NCBI GenBank assembly: GCA_011317545.1
Contig: WUJK01000001.1
Location: 3,825,001 to 3,889,000 of the forward strand
Origin: Coniella vitis
Taxonomy: Eukaryota; Ascomycota; Sordariomycetes; Diaporthales; Schizoparmaceae
Length of the DNA: 64,000 nt
Direction of reading: 5' to 3'
The notes under the pieces are model-generated. The model was not told the origin of the DNA. It did no database searches and saw only the letters and a list, made by a program, of their open reading frames with translations. Positions 35,485 to 47,401 of the stretch are shown here, piece after piece (positions within the stretch are counted from its first letter, which is position 1; each line of letters opens with the position of its first letter). The position numbers and the translations under genes were made by a program.

Positions 35485-38375
35485 ATGAGTGGACGGCTCC
35501 TGGCAGCGGGGATCGTGCCCCTTAGCACGCGACGCGCCGCCGCCCTCCCAGAAGCGGCCGTCCGCCACTATCACCGCTTTCGCTTCCCGACTGGCGGCCT
35601 ACAACAAGCCGATGCTGCGGTACGAGCCACACGGCAGCGCATCTGGCCCCCGGGAAACGCCTTCCACAATGCTGTCATTGTACGGAATGCTTCCTTTGCA
35701 AGGTTTTTGCCCAAGCTGGCAGCAAAGTTTATTCGGATACCGGCCATGTTTGGGGGCTTGATGATAGGCGGTGTTGCATGGATTCAGTACCAAGCTATAC
35801 GTAAGTTCGGCTCAGGCAAACTACGGCAAGACAAAGCTAACGCTTTGCCCCGCAGAGGTCAGCAACTCGGCAACAGAGATGTACAAGAATGCAAAAGGAA
35901 TGGCAACCGAAACAGCATCCGGCCTCTTCACCGGCGCAAAAGGCATTGCCGAGCAGATAGGGAGAGGGTGGGAAAATACAAAAGACACTGTTGAGATGCC
36001 AGAATGGGTACAGAAGATACTTCGTCTACAGGAGGACATAGGCACGGGCGGTGAAAAAGGCGGACCTGACCCCGGAAAGGAGCCACCCAGACATCGCAAA
36101 GCAGCGGCCGTTGCAAGTGCTTCAGCAGGCGCCTTCACCGTTGTTGACGACGATCGGGACGAGGAGGAGATTTCCAAAGATGACCAGATGATGGTTCTGA
36201 CCAAGAAGATGATCGAGATTCGGAATATCCTTTCCAAGGTTGGCCAGTCGAGTGCACTCACCCTGCCATCCATCGTTGTTATCGGATCACAGTCCTCGGG
36301 AAAGAGTTCAGTCTTGGAGGCCATCGTAGGCCACGAGTTCCTCCCAAAGGGCTCTAATATGGTCACGAGAAGGCCAATCGAGCTCACGCTCATCAACACG
36401 CCCGACACTAAATCCGAATACGGCGAGTTCCCAGATCTTGGCCTCAAGACGACGGACTTTTCGTCGATACAAAGAACACTCACCGACCTGAACCTCGCTG
36501 TGCCGGACACCGAGTGCGTGTCTGACGACCCAATTCGCCTCAGCATATACTCTCCAAATGTCCCTGACCTGTCCCTCATCGACTTGCCTGGCTATATCCA
36601 GGTTGTTGGGCAGAACCAGCCACTTCAGCTGAAGCAGAAGATTACGGAACTCTGCGACAAGTACATACAACCTCCAAACGTCATTCTCGCCATTTCCGCC
36701 GCAGACGTGGATCTGGCAAACTCTACAGCATTGCGAGCAAGCAGAAGAGTAGATCCACGTGGAGAAAGAACGATTGGAGTCATTACCAAGATGGACCTAG
36801 TCGATCCTGTGCGAGGCGCCGCTATTCTCTCCGACAAGCAATACCCGCTGCGTCTTGGCTACGTTGGCGTGGTAACCCGCGCTCCTGGTGTTCAAGCTTT
36901 GTTCAAGAAAGGCACAGGCGGCAACCTTACTTCTGTCATTTCCAAGAACGAGAACGCCTATTTTTCCTCGCATCCCCTCGAATTTGGGGAGGGATCCGGG
37001 TCGAACGTCGGCACCTTAAACTTGCGCAAGAAGCTCATGCACGTCCTGGAACAGACCATGTCTGCTAGCTTGCAGAGCACGCATGACGCCATCAAGCAAG
37101 AGCTTGAGGAAGCCACCTACGAGTTCAAAGTGCAGTACAATGACCGCCCCCTGTCGGCAGAGTCATACCTTGCCGAAAGCCTGGATGCCTTCAAACACTC
37201 GTTCAAGCAATTTACTACAGAGTTTGGTCGGCCGCAAATGCAAGAAATCCTCAAGGCAGAACTCGACCAACGAGTTCTCGACCTTCTTGCCCTGCGCTAC
37301 TGGAACAAACCCATCACCGACCTCTCGCCACCACCTCCCGAGGCCGACACGCTCGCAGACTTGCCCAAATCCGACCCCGACTCACTCTACTGGCACCGGC
37401 AACTTGACGCTTCGACATCGGCGCTTACCAAGCTCGGCGTCGGGCGTATGGCTACGAGTGCAGTCGCAAGCGCAATTCAAACACACATTGAGCGGCTGAT
37501 CGCACAATCGACGTTTGCGAACCACCCCTTCGCTCGCGAGGCCATCACAAACGCCGCGTCCAATATACTCAATGAGAGATTTTATAGCACAAGTGACCAA
37601 GTTGAGAATTGCGTAAAACCGTATAAGTTTGAAATTGATATCGAGGACCGCGAGTGGGCCTCTGGCCGGGAGCATGTAGCCGGTGTACTCAAGAGCGAAC
37701 TCCAAGCGTGCCAAGGCGCGCTGGCCAGTCTGGAGAATGTCGTTGGTGGTAAGAGGAAGTTGAAAGAGGTCATGACGTTTGTTGACAAATGTCGCAAAGG
37801 CGACATTGCTGTGGAGGGTGAGGGAAGGATGGGCGCTGGTGGTTTCAGTGCTGCGTTGTTGGAAAAAGGTAGGTTTCTTTCTGTCTTGTTTCTGGTTGAC
37901 TTGCAACGTCACAACTGACGCGGAACCCCTAGGCCGAGAAGCAGTCTTCCTCCGCGACCGCGCAGACATTATCAATATGCGTCTCCTCGCCGTCAAGTCG
38001 CGCCAATGCAAGGACCTCAAGAACAAGTACTACTGCCCCGAGGTCTTTCTCGACGCAGCGGCATCCAAGCTCGCCCAGACAGCCGTGCTCTTCCTCAATG
38101 TCGAGCTGCTCTCTGAATTTTATTACAATTTTCCCCGCGAACTCGATGCGCGGCTTGGCCGGCACCTGTCGGACGAGGAAATCGAGCGCTTTGCCAAGGA
38201 GGACCCCAAGATCAAGAGGCATCTGGAGGTTATTCGGCGCAAGGAGATGCTGGAACTTGTGCTTGAGAAGATGGAGAGTCTGCGGCAGTTTGAGGGCCGG
38301 GAAAGGCCAAACGCTCGTCGCGGTGCCGCTGCTGAGAATAAGAGGGAACGTGGTGGGCGGTGGGGATTGTTCTGA
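35485..38375 (+). CDS. MGM1: mitochondrial inner-membrane dynamin MGM1/OPA1, three exons
   Basis: Dynamin-family GTPase for inner-membrane fusion and cristae shape. The model is join(35485..35800,35856..37868,37933..38375), 923 residues; introns are 55 nt (branch AGCTAAC) and 64 nt (branch ACTGAC). The start at CCACCATGAG is followed by an Arg/Ala-rich presequence and one span near residues 87-105 (IPAMFGGLMIGGVAWIQYQ). The GTPase domain has G1 GSQSSGKSS, G2 TRRP, G3 DLPG and G4 TKMD, with LPRGSxxVTRRPIEL-type context (here LPKGSNMVTRRP). Middle and GED-like regions follow up to a Lys/Arg-rich end (RERGGRWGLF). A second hydrophobic stretch for rhomboid cleavage is not obvious; the weakly hydrophobic ETASGLFTGAKGIAEQ segment is the only candidate seen. 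It is convergent with ZRG17. Confidence 0.95.
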
Positions 38376-38908
38376 GGGTCAAGGGTGAAGAAGGGCTGAT
38401 GGATCGTTGCATGTCTGGGAAGAAAAGAAAGGGCTTGGCGGAGTGGTCAATCTGCTATATACCAAATGATGTTTTATAACGATACAGTTCATTGTTTCTT
38501 GTTCGCGGAAGCAGGAGGAACACGACTGGGAGTTTCATGGTTGGTGGGCACTACTTGTTCGGGTCACTCGTTGATTGACTGACACGTCATCAGAGCTGGT
38601 CCGAGACATGATTAGCATAGAGTATTTCTCTGCTTCCGCACATATAAAATATCATGTTTCTCGATATATAAGGTGCCAGTTTCGTAACTTGGTTTGGTAA
38701 CGCTAGACAGGTAGCAGCTATTCAAAATAAAAAAAGACAATTTTCTTATTTTCATCACGTAGGCTATGCTCGCTTCTTCCAAAAAACATTACACATCCAG
38801 GGCCTCGCCCTGCCGCCCGCCCGAACGGTTTCCCTCGTCGCCGCCGGCGCCAACAACAAGCGCAAGATACTCACATCGGCACGACGACGCACCACCCTCA
38901 GTGGCTTG
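38376..38908. other. convergent 3' intergenic region
   Basis: About 530 bp between the ends of MGM1 (+) and ZRG17 (-). The middle is AT-rich (38590-38760). No gene is visible. Confidence 0.55.
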
Positions 38909-40590
38909 CTATGCCGGGTCCGCACTCATCTGCAGCGTAATCTCCCATTTCAGTGGGCCGCCCTTGCCATACCCTTCGCCGCCTAATCTGTTCTGCACAA
39001 TTCGCCCAATGCGTTGTCGCAGCTGACTCAGCGCAGCGTCGTCGCACCCGCGAATCACGTAAAGTTTGACGGTCGCCATGCAAAGACCGTAGTGGACTTG
39101 CCAAAATTGGGCTTCTTCGACGCGTGAGACGGCGGGCTCGGATTCAATTTCGCGGACGACACTATCTGTGGCGGGGTTCTTATCCATGGAGTTTGTTGAC
39201 AAGGTGGAAGAGGAGGAGGAGGAGGAGGAGGAGGAGGAGGCGGCGGTGACTGTTGTTGCCATATTATTGTCATGCGTGCGGCCGTTGTAAGACATGAGGA
39301 GCATGAGGCCTTGCGCAATGGCGAGCCGAGAGCCGAGAATGAACATAGATACGGCAATGGCGACGCAGACAAGCCGGTCAAGCCAGACAAAGGATGTGAC
39401 GGATAGCAGAGGAAGGAGGAGCATGAGGAAGCTGAAAAAGAGGGTGAGAGTGTGGAACGGATTCGCGAGGATCTCGGGGAGGAAGGTAGAGAGATACGAG
39501 GGTCGCATGACGCGACGGATCCGCGCGTGGTTCTTGAGCCCATAGGCCGAAACCAAGGTGCTTAACGCCGCGGCGAGAGACGCAGTGTCGATTTCACCGG
39601 CACTAATGACATGATCGGGCCCGTGGGCATGGCTGTGTTCGTGTGGAAAGTGCGGCGCGTGCGAACCGACGCTCTCGAGAATGTGCTTAAGGTTGTGTGA
39701 CAACAGGTCAAAGCCTCCAAAGACGAGGAAGACGCTCAAGGCAAAGCCCGCGAGCACCTCGGCTCTTTGTAAGCCAAACGGGTGGCGTATGCTGCTTCGT
39801 TTCCAGACCTCAAAGTTGCCCAGCACATCCACGCCCATACATATTGCGGCTGAGCCGACGTCAAAGAAGACGAGGTGTGAAAGCGCCGTCAGAGCTAGCG
39901 ACTCGCCTGCGCTAAAGAATACATATGCAGCGACGAGGCCGTGACAGATGCACCAGTAGAGTCGAGCGCGCTGATCTTTGCGCATAGACGCCCATGCTTC
40001 TCTCAAAGTCGGTACGGGTAAAGAAGCGGGCAGGACAGGCGGCGCTCGTCGGGGCGGTTCTTTGATGATCTGGTGTTGGGAGCTGATGGACGAGTGTTTG
40101 TACTTGTGGCCACGTCGCTGTCCTATCGTCTTTTTGTGATTGCAACCAGTCGTCAGTCCTAATCTTTTCCAATCACAGGACAAGGGGGAAGTATAGGTCG
40201 TACCGACTTGACAGGCGAAGTTGAGATGAACTGAGTCTGAAAGTTGAAGGGGCTGGGAGTGGTGGCTGGAGAGGCAGCCTCGACGGCGACGTCCGGGATC
40301 GAGGACTCGGACATTCTGCTGGATGGGCGGCGCGGTGAGGCAGCCTCGTGAGGACTGAGGAATGCGCGGTCTCGGGAGGAATATCGGTCGTCTAAGTCAT
40401 TCCAATGGCTGGAGCCGCCGTTGCTCGAGCGCGACAAGGGCCGGTCGAGGTCGAGGTCGAGATCGAGGTCAAGGAACTCGTGGTCGTCCTCAGGGGGCGG
40501 CTGGACCAGGAGAGGAAGCGGAAGGTTAGATGGAGAAGAGGGGGAAGGGGACGGAGGAGGAGAAGGATTGTCCGCCAGCCCAGACGCCAT
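38909..40590 (-). CDS. ZRG17: ZRG17-like cation diffusion facilitator subunit, two exons
   Basis: CDF-family membrane protein resembling Zrg17, which in yeasts pairs with Msc2/Cis4 to bring zinc into the ER/Golgi. The model is complement(join(38909..40129,40204..40590)), 535 residues, with one phase-0 intron of 74 nt (branch GACTGAC) that joins STSPVKS to TIGQRRGHKYKHSS. The N-terminal 180 residues are disordered, with a DLDLDLDLD repeat. About six spans follow between residues 186 and 409, with the CDF signature RHPFGLQRAEVLAGF (244-258) and a His-rich loop (287-302, HAPHFPHEHSHAHG). The metal-site pattern is degenerate: H214 and D219 are five apart, and in the fifth span H355 has Leu four residues later. 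A poly-Ser run near residue 430 comes from a (GAG)n repeat. The C-terminus is the cytosolic CDF domain (HYGLCMATVKLYVIRGC). Confidence 0.88.
39206..39245. repeat. (GAG)n microsatellite inside ZRG17
   Basis: About ten GAG/GGC-type units on the plus strand encode a poly-Ser stretch in the minus-strand ZRG17 frame. It keeps the reading frame. Confidence 0.8.
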
Positions 40591-41690
40591 GAAGGTGGTC
40601 TAGGATCGGATGTAGCAGCAGAAGGAAGGACGAAGGCGATCGGGAGGAAGTTGTGGGCCTGTTCCGATAACCAAGGTACTGTGTAAAGGGTGGCCCAATC
40701 GAGGCTAGCGCTGTGCTGTTCTATGCTGTGCGACTTTGCTCGGTGTACTATGAATTGAAGAAACGAGATGCTCTCTGGAACAGGAAGAGAACAGAAACGG
40801 GGCTGAGCAGGTAAGTGCATTTCCCAGAATGAAAGACAAAGAAAGGCCACAGGTCGACAACCAATTACACTGAAAGGGCTCCCTGAACTCATCTATCGAT
40901 GTTCTGCCAGTCTCGTAGCTAGACAGTGGATGGCCTGCCAGTGGCGGCCAGCCTTGATTGAACCCCTACAACAGCGGGCTGGTCCAGGGGCTATGAGGGC
41001 CGGGGGATCAAGGCTCTACTAGCCCAGCGCCAAGTCGGAAGGCAAGCGGCACTCGCAATTGAAACAGCCTGATGAGCGTCGCTTTCATTGGAATGAAAAA
41101 CCACTGCATGAGATACAACAAACAAGATATCACCAGGATCTGAGGATTGGCCCGCTGACTGCTTCGAAAGTCATCCCATCTTTTAGCAGCGCGTCTAAGT
41201 GCTACCGTAGTGCTATCGTAGAGCCGAGGCCTGCTTGGCCAGCCACTGGTACATAGCAGAATCGCGCGCAAGCACGTACTATATACTATGTAGTACATAG
41301 TACATAGCATAAGTACAGTGCCAAGCAACGATCCTCTAACTAATCAACTTCGGCAGGCATTCTTAGTCAGAAATATGACAGTCACAATTGGCATTACCAT
41401 TATGTACCAATGTACATAGTAGAGGCTGCAAATGGAAAGTGGATAATGCAACCCCAGATCGAGCATCGACTGGGCTGCGCGTCCCCGAGTCGTGATGACG
41501 CTCCTCTTCTTTCTCTTCCACCAAGAACTTCCAGATACAGCGGACGTATTGAGACCACCATCACCGCTGACATCTATCTCCAATGCGGAAATGTGAGAGC
41601 TCGCTGCTGCGCCTTGCGCTACCCATCCCGCAACTCCCGAGCAAGTAGGGAATTCCACGGTCGTGCGCTCCCGCGCCCTAACACAGAATC
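40591..41690. promoter_or_regulatory. divergent region between ZRG17 and the two-span protein gene
   Basis: About 1.1 kb separates the two start codons. It has no gene but holds three exact motif copies: 41284 and 41294 (almost back to back, inside a longer ACTATGTA/TACATAG tract) and 41413. A shared promoter function is inferred only from the arrangement. Confidence 0.45.
41284..41302. repeat. inverted pair of the TACATAGTA motif
   Basis: TACTATGTA (41284) and TACATAGTA (41294) lie one base apart and form an inverted pair; a further TACATAG follows at 41301. Confidence 0.85.
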
Positions 41691-42914
41691 ATGGAGCCGT
41701 CCTCTCCCGTCCGCGACGCCCAGCTCGGCGGTGGTCCTAGCATCGCAGGCCAGTCGCCATCAGCCTCCAGCCAGTCAGCACACAAGCGTAATCCGTCTTC
41801 CTCCGGCGCCGGCGGTCTCTTTTCAAAGTTCTCGTTTGCGCGAAGAGACCCGTCAGATGCGCACAACAATAACATCAACAACAAACAACCTCCACGTCAG
41901 GACGATAACGAGCCCCCCTCGCCCACATCCGCGTCCAAGTCCACGACAACCCCACAGATCATCATCGCACCTCTACCACGACAGCCACCATCAATTGCGG
42001 GTGCGCTACAACAACAAAAAACGCGTCGCCGCCGAGGCTCCTTGCGCAAAGTTGCGCTGCTGGGACGTGGAGCGCAGCGGGAGCGACGTGAGGCCGGCCG
42101 GGCCAGTCTCAGCATAGACATCAAGCAGGCCGAGTCCTGGACCACTGATCCAACGACTAACGAGGCGCCGCATCAGAAAGGGGAAGCCGACGGTACCGGG
42201 CTCGGGTTGGGCATTTCTGATGTCACACCCCGTCCTTCAATGGATGGATATGCGAGACGAGCCGTGAACAACGGAGCAGCTGCGGCAGCTGCCACATTGC
42301 TTAACAAATCAACAACAAATACTAACGCCAATCCAGCTACTACGGTCACAACCATTGCCGCGACCGCCGAAGACCAGCATAAACCCAAAGTTGAAATTGA
42401 CGAGCCGACTCCTACAAGCCCCACCATAGGATATACTACTACAGACGATGAAGACGCTTTGCTCATGCGGCGCAACACACAAACCCGTGCCGCGCCAGAG
42501 CTTGCCTCGTTGAGCTCGGGCTCCGAGAGCTTCTTTGGCCATATTGAGTCGGTGCCCCGACGCCGGGCAACAATCAGCCGGGCTAGATCGCCCTTGGTCG
42601 CAGCTACCTCCCTCTTGACAGCCGAGGACGACTGGGACTATTCAGAGACTGAATGGTGGGGCTGGGTCATCTTCCTGGTGACGTGGGTGGTCTTCGTGGT
42701 GGGCATGGGCTCTGTCTTTGGCGTGTGGAGCTGGGCATGGGACGTTGGAACAACGCCGTATGCACCACCTGAGCTCGAGGACGATCCTACCTTGCCCATC
42801 ACGGGCTACTATCCTTGCCTTATGATATTGACATGCGTAATGGCTTGGGTCTGGGTAGTGAGTGCCTGGGTGGGCATGAAGTACTTCAGACATGCGAAAA
42901 TAAGCGGGGATTAG
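41691..42914 (+). CDS. two-span fungal membrane protein, unknown function
   Basis: A single frame of 407 residues. The first 300 are disordered and rich in Ser, Thr, Asn, Pro and Ala, with basic patches (KTRRRRGSLRKVALLGRG). Two hydrophobic spans close the protein: about 326-346 (WVIFLVTWVVFVVGMGSVFG) and about 372-393 (PCLMILTCVMAWVWVVSAWV). Between them is a short loop with conserved-looking residues (VGTTPYAPPELEDDPTLPI). The end is KYFRHAKISGD. The spans are rich in Trp and Gly and look far more constrained than the rest. I do not recognise the family; an ER or Golgi membrane protein is plausible. The start at 41691 (ATCATGGAG) is the first ATG of the open frame and no intron is needed. 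Confidence 0.78.
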   Translation: MEPSSPVRDAQLGGGPSIAGQSPSASSQSAHKRNPSSSGAGGLFSKFSFARRDPSDAHNNNINNKQPPRQDDNEPPSPTSASKSTTTPQIIIAPLPRQPPSIAGALQQQKTRRRRGSLRKVALLGRGAQRERREAGRASLSIDIKQAESWTTDPTTNEAPHQKGEADGTGLGLGISDVTPRPSMDGYARRAVNNGAAAAAATLLNKSTTNTNANPATTVTTIAATAEDQHKPKVEIDEPTPTSPTIGYTTTDDEDALLMRRNTQTRAAPELASLSSGSESFFGHIESVPRRRATISRARSPLVAATSLLTAEDDWDYSETEWWGWVIFLVTWVVFVVGMGSVFGVWSWAWDVGTTPYAPPELEDDPTLPITGYYPCLMILTCVMAWVWVVSAWVGMKYFRHAKISGD

Positions 42915-43707
42915 AACGAGTCCGAAGAAAGAATACCATAATACTACCTACACACATCAGTTCCGTGAAGATGGTATCCACGGCCCAACCGCCCAATAAC
43001 CGTACCTCCTGCATATCTTAAACGTGACAAGAGACAGCAATGTATACTGTATCTTCGGCAGCGGCAACTACCGACTAAAGGGCTGTTCGTGGCCTCTGCA
43101 TGTGTATGCTAACCCAGATTTGCCAGGCACGAATTGACTCCCCATCGGGGCCGCCGGACCGTCGACTTTAGTTGCTTTAGTGGCCAATGCTCGTGTCATG
43201 TTGAGACATTACACGCTACTATGCTATACACACGCCTACTAAAGTGAAGAAGGCTCTGCTTCGACAGTGGCAGGTTAGTGGCAAAAGGCGAGCAACTAGA
43301 GAGAAAATGTTTCAAAATTAGAGACAGAGCCGCATACTATGGTGCCACTATTTCCAAAGCCATACTGGCAGACTGGGTGGTCTCCACGTGAATAGCTAGG
43401 AGTACATGGTAGATGATACCAGAATATTATAGAATGCCTCCGCTCATGGCATGCTATGGAAGTCTGTCCCCACCGCATATGCGGATGCCTCTTCTTCAGC
43501 CTGTTGCAGCTGCACCATGGCTGAGGGGTAAGTACACCCATACCTAGGTAGTGGTAGTAGTGGGAAAGCGGTGGTCGGTCACTATGTACATAGTACTCTC
43601 TCAGCCTCATTGTCCCACTTGCCACACAGGGCATCCTGAGGCCCGCTGGCCCAAGAGGCTGACGGTGCGCATTCGTTCTGTCTTGCCAGGCCATTCGGGT
43701 TACCAGC

Positions 43708-43722
43708 AGAATTTTCCAGAGT
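43708..43722. promoter_or_regulatory. heat-shock-element-like site upstream of HSP90
   Basis: The sequence reads AGAATTTTCCAGAGT: GAA and TTC blocks in correct inverted spacing, plus a third block GAG with one mismatch to GAA. It lies about 870 bp before the ATG, roughly 500 bp before the likely leader. HSP90 genes are classic Hsf1 targets, but a single site with one mismatch can be chance. Confidence 0.35.
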
Positions 43723-44244
43723 TCGCCTGTTATATCTCAAGTTCGCCGTCCAAGCTCGTGTCCGCAAACTTACCACCAAGCAATTTGGCCTCGCAAATGG
43801 TAGTATTCGCAGGTGTTTGCTGCCTTCATGGACATCTGGAATCTCTTGTCCCCGCGCAGGGTCCAGAGCGGTGGGGCTTCCCCAGGCAGCTTACCCTTGC
43901 TTCCGACCAATGACCAGCCCCCCAACAGCGCCTGCCAGAAGACTGTAGAAGCGCAAAGTCGATAGAACCTGCTGGAATTTCCATCTGCATTAGCCAGCGC
44001 CAGGGGGGTGAGTCCAGAGGATTATTTTTTAGCTGCCGCAGCTCTCACTTCTTCTATCAAGCAGCCCGCAGTCTTCTCTTCTTCAAACATCTTCTCTTTC
44101 AACCATCCCCCCAAACATTTCTCTTGAACCTTTCCTGCTCTTGCACGCAAGACCCTCCCTCTGATTACTCTCCCTCAGATCAGACACTCTGCGCGTTTCT
44201 GAGTTCTCTATTTCTCTCTCCGTTTTCCAGTGATACCCAAAAAG

Positions 44245-44555
44245 GTAAGCAGCATCGTACCCACCCTTTTGTATTTCCTCTCCCCGCCACCTTCTTTGCA
44301 TCACATCGCACGTCTTTCGTTGCTGTTCTCGCGGCTGGGCAGTCAGTGAGGTTCGGCAATTTATGAACTTTCTTTGCATCGCCTGCTCTTTTCCCAGCCT
44401 AGCAAAGAAGCTGTTTCTCTCCTGGCTCGCCGCCCTCTCGCAACCCCGCCACTCATTTATGCCCCACATAAGCACTGGCGACACCAAGAAGAAGAAAAAT
44501 CAGAACAATATGAATGAGGTCAATTGGCATCAGTACTAACATCCTGAATCATCAG
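44245..44555 (+). other. probable 5' UTR intron of HSP90
   Basis: A strong donor (AAAG/GTAAGC) at 44245 and an acceptor with a perfect branch site (GTACTAAC..ATCAG, ending 44555) flank 311 nt upstream of the start codon. Alternatively a shorter intron begins at GAG/GTCAAT (44519). In that case an upstream ATG at 44510 would be spliced in frame and add about 15 residues ([14 protein letters not shown]) before the usual start. Confidence 0.55.
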
Positions 44556-44588
44556 TCTATTGACGACGTTACGTTCCTCTTGCCCAAC

Positions 44589-46784
44589 ATGTCTGGCGAA
44601 ACCTTCGAGTTCCAGGCTGAGATCTCTCAGCTGCTCTCACTCATCATCAACACCGTCTACTCTAACAAGGAGATTTTCCTGCGAGAAATTGTCTCCAACG
44701 CCTCAGATGCTCTCGACAAGATCCGCTACGAGGCCTTGTCCGACCCCAGCAAGCTGGACTCGGGCAAGGACCTGCGTATTGACATTATCCCCGACAAGGA
44801 GAACAAGACCCTCACCATCCGTGATACCGGTATTGGTATGACCAAGGCTGTAAGTTCAAACAAGCATTATCCAAGCCTGCGAATCGTGCATAAACAATTT
44901 CGATACTAATACTCTGCGCAGGACTTGGTCAACAACCTGGGTACTATTGCCCGCTCCGGCACCAAGCAGTTCATGGAGGCTCTGACCGCCGGTGCCGACA
45001 TTTCCATGATCGGCCAGTTTGGTGTTGGTTTCTACTCCGCCTACCTTGTTGCCGACCAGGTTAAGGTTATTTCCAAGCACAACGATGACGAGCAATACGT
45101 CTGGGAATCGAGTGCCGGAGGTACCTTCACCATTGCCCCCGACACCGAGGGTGAGCAGATTGGCCGTGGTACCAAGATCATTCTCCACCTCAAGGAGGAG
45201 CAGGCCGAGTACCTGAACGAGGCCAAGATCAAGGAGGTCATCAAGAAGCACTCTGAGTTTATCTCGTACCCCATCTACCTCCACGTCCAGAAGGAGGAGG
45301 AGAAGGAGGTCCCTGATGAGGACGCCGAGGTCGAGGAGGTCAAGGACGAAGAGGGCGATGACAAGAAGCCCAAGATCGAGGAGGTTGACGACGAGGAGGA
45401 GAACAAGGAGAAGAAGCCCAAGACCAAGAAGATCAAGGAGACCAAGATCGAGGAGGAGGAGCTCAACAAGCAGAAGCCCATCTGGACTCGCAACCCCTCC
45501 GACATTAACCAGGAGGAGTACGCCGCCTTCTACAAGTCCCTGTCCAACGACTGGGAGGACCACCTGGCCGTCAAGCACTTCTCCGTTGAGGGTCAGCTCG
45601 AGTTCCGTGCCATTCTCTTTGTGCCCAAGCGTGCTCCCTTCGACCTGTTTGAGACCAAGAAGACCAAGAACAACATCAAGCTTTACGTCCGCCGTGTCTT
45701 CATCACTGATGATGCCACGGAGCTCATTCCTGAGTGGCTCAGCTTCGTCAAGGGTGTTGTCGACTCTGAGGATCTGCCCCTCAACCTGTCTCGTGAGACC
45801 CTCCAGCAGAACAAGATCATGAAGGTCATCAAGAAGAACATCGTCAAGAAGTCCCTTGAGCTCTTCAACGAGATTGCCGAGGACAAGGAGCAGTTCGACA
45901 AGTTCTACTCTGCCTTCTCCAAGAACCTGAAGCTGGGTATCCACGAGGACTCCCAGAACCGCCAGCTGCTCGCCAAGCTGCTGCGTTACAACTCGACCAA
46001 GTCTGGTGACGAGCTCACCTCGCTGGCCGACTACGTCACTCGCATGCCCGAGCACCAGAAGAACATCTACTACATCACTGGCGAGTCCCTGCCCGCCGTC
46101 TCCAAGTCTCCCTTCCTTGACGCTCTCAAGGAGAAGGGCTTCGAGGTTCTCTTCCTGGTGGACCCCATTGACGAGTACGCCATGACTCAGCTCAAGGAGT
46201 TCGAGGGCAAGAAGCTGGTGGACATCACCAAGGACTTCGAGCTTGAGGAGACTGAGGAGGAGAAGAAGCAGCGTGAGGAGGAGGAGAAGGAGTACGAGGG
46301 TCTGGCCAAGGCCCTCAAGAACGTCCTCGGCGACAAGGTTGAGAAGGTCGTTGTCTCCCACAAGCTGGTCGGTGCCCCTTGCGCTATCCGTACCGGTCAG
46401 TTCGGTTGGTCCGCCAACATGGAGCGTATCATGAAGGCTCAGGCTCTTCGTGACACCTCCATGTCGAGCTACATGTCCTCCAAGAAGACCTTCGAGATCT
46501 CCCCCAAGAGCGCCATTGTCAAGGAGCTCAAGAAGAAGGTTGAGACTGATGGCGAGAACGACCGCACCGTCAAGTCCATCGTTCAGCTTCTGTTCGAGAC
46601 TTCTCTGCTTGTCTCTGGCTTCACCATTGACGAGCCTGCCGACTTTGCTGGCCGCATCCACAAGCTCGTGTCTCTGGGTCTGAACCTGGATGAGGAGCCC
46701 GAGGCTGCTGCCGATGCTCCCGCCGCCTCTGAGGCCACCCCTGCCGCCGAGACTGGCGACAGCGCCATGGAGGAGGTCGACTAA
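44589..46784 (+). CDS. HSP90: HSP90 molecular chaperone, two coding exons
   Basis: Cytosolic Hsp90, an ATP-driven chaperone that matures kinases, receptors and other clients. The model is join(44589..44849,44922..46784), 707 residues, with one 72-nt phase-0 intron (GTAAGT, branch TACTAAT, CAG) directly before [15 protein letters not shown]. The N-terminus [26 protein letters not shown] is canonical. ATP-site motifs are [25 protein letters not shown] and [16 protein letters not shown] Lys/Glu-rich charged linker (about 215-265) leads to the middle domain with the catalytic-loop region [14 protein letters not shown]. The dimerisation domain ends in MEEVD, the docking site for TPR co-chaperones. 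Codon use is strongly biased to C-ending codons, as in highly expressed fungal genes. This bias also creates a 659-codon antisense open frame. Confidence 0.98.
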
Positions 46785-47401
46785 ATGCCTTGATTCAAAG
46801 CGCGGGTTTTTATAGGGTACAGGCAATCGCATCAAAATGGTTCAGGAGTTTGGAACGGTTCTTTTTTTCGGCTTTCTTTCATGGCACCCTACCTGGCATC
46901 CAACTAATACATAACTGAAGCGGAGAAATTCTTGCTTAGATGTACTTTTAGTATCTATCGCCAAGGGTCTGCTGGGTTCGGCACAGTTAATCCTCAGATA
47001 GATGATGATGATATGATATTAGATGAAACTTTCTAGTTCCAAACGTATCTTGACATGTGGCTGCATCCATTCCTCTTGCCATTGCAACCCATCATTGCAA
47101 GCCGTCTATCATCAAGCTGTAACTGTACAAGTGTTTGGGTAACAATAGCCGTGAGTTCAGGGATATATCCCTGTGTAATAAGGAGCCTGCTTGGATACAA
47201 CAAGTCGATATTGTACCACTCATCTTAACACGACCTGCTATAAGCATATATACGTACTATATAAGCTACAAAAAAAATAGCATAAATAACACAAAACACA
47301 CATACCCGCGGTCTTCGGGGTACCAAGGAGTTTTGGGTGCAATACGCCGCACTACTTACTATATTGTTTTGCTTCGAGTTGAATGTATTTGTTTTGGGTC
47401 G

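Larger units (their letters stand above)
42915..44588. other. HSP90 promoter and leader region
   Basis: About 1.7 kb without a gene. It contains an exact TACATAGTA (43587), a heat-shock-element-like site (43708) and, from about 44040, a long pyrimidine-rich leader with a probable intron. The 3' end of the two-span protein gene lies at its left edge. Confidence 0.5.

Noticed and set aside
44856..46835. 659-codon open frame antisense to HSP90
   Set aside because: It is a by-product of the C-ending codon bias and charged repeats of HSP90; its Leu/Val/Gly-rich product has no motifs, and the plus strand is certainly coding.
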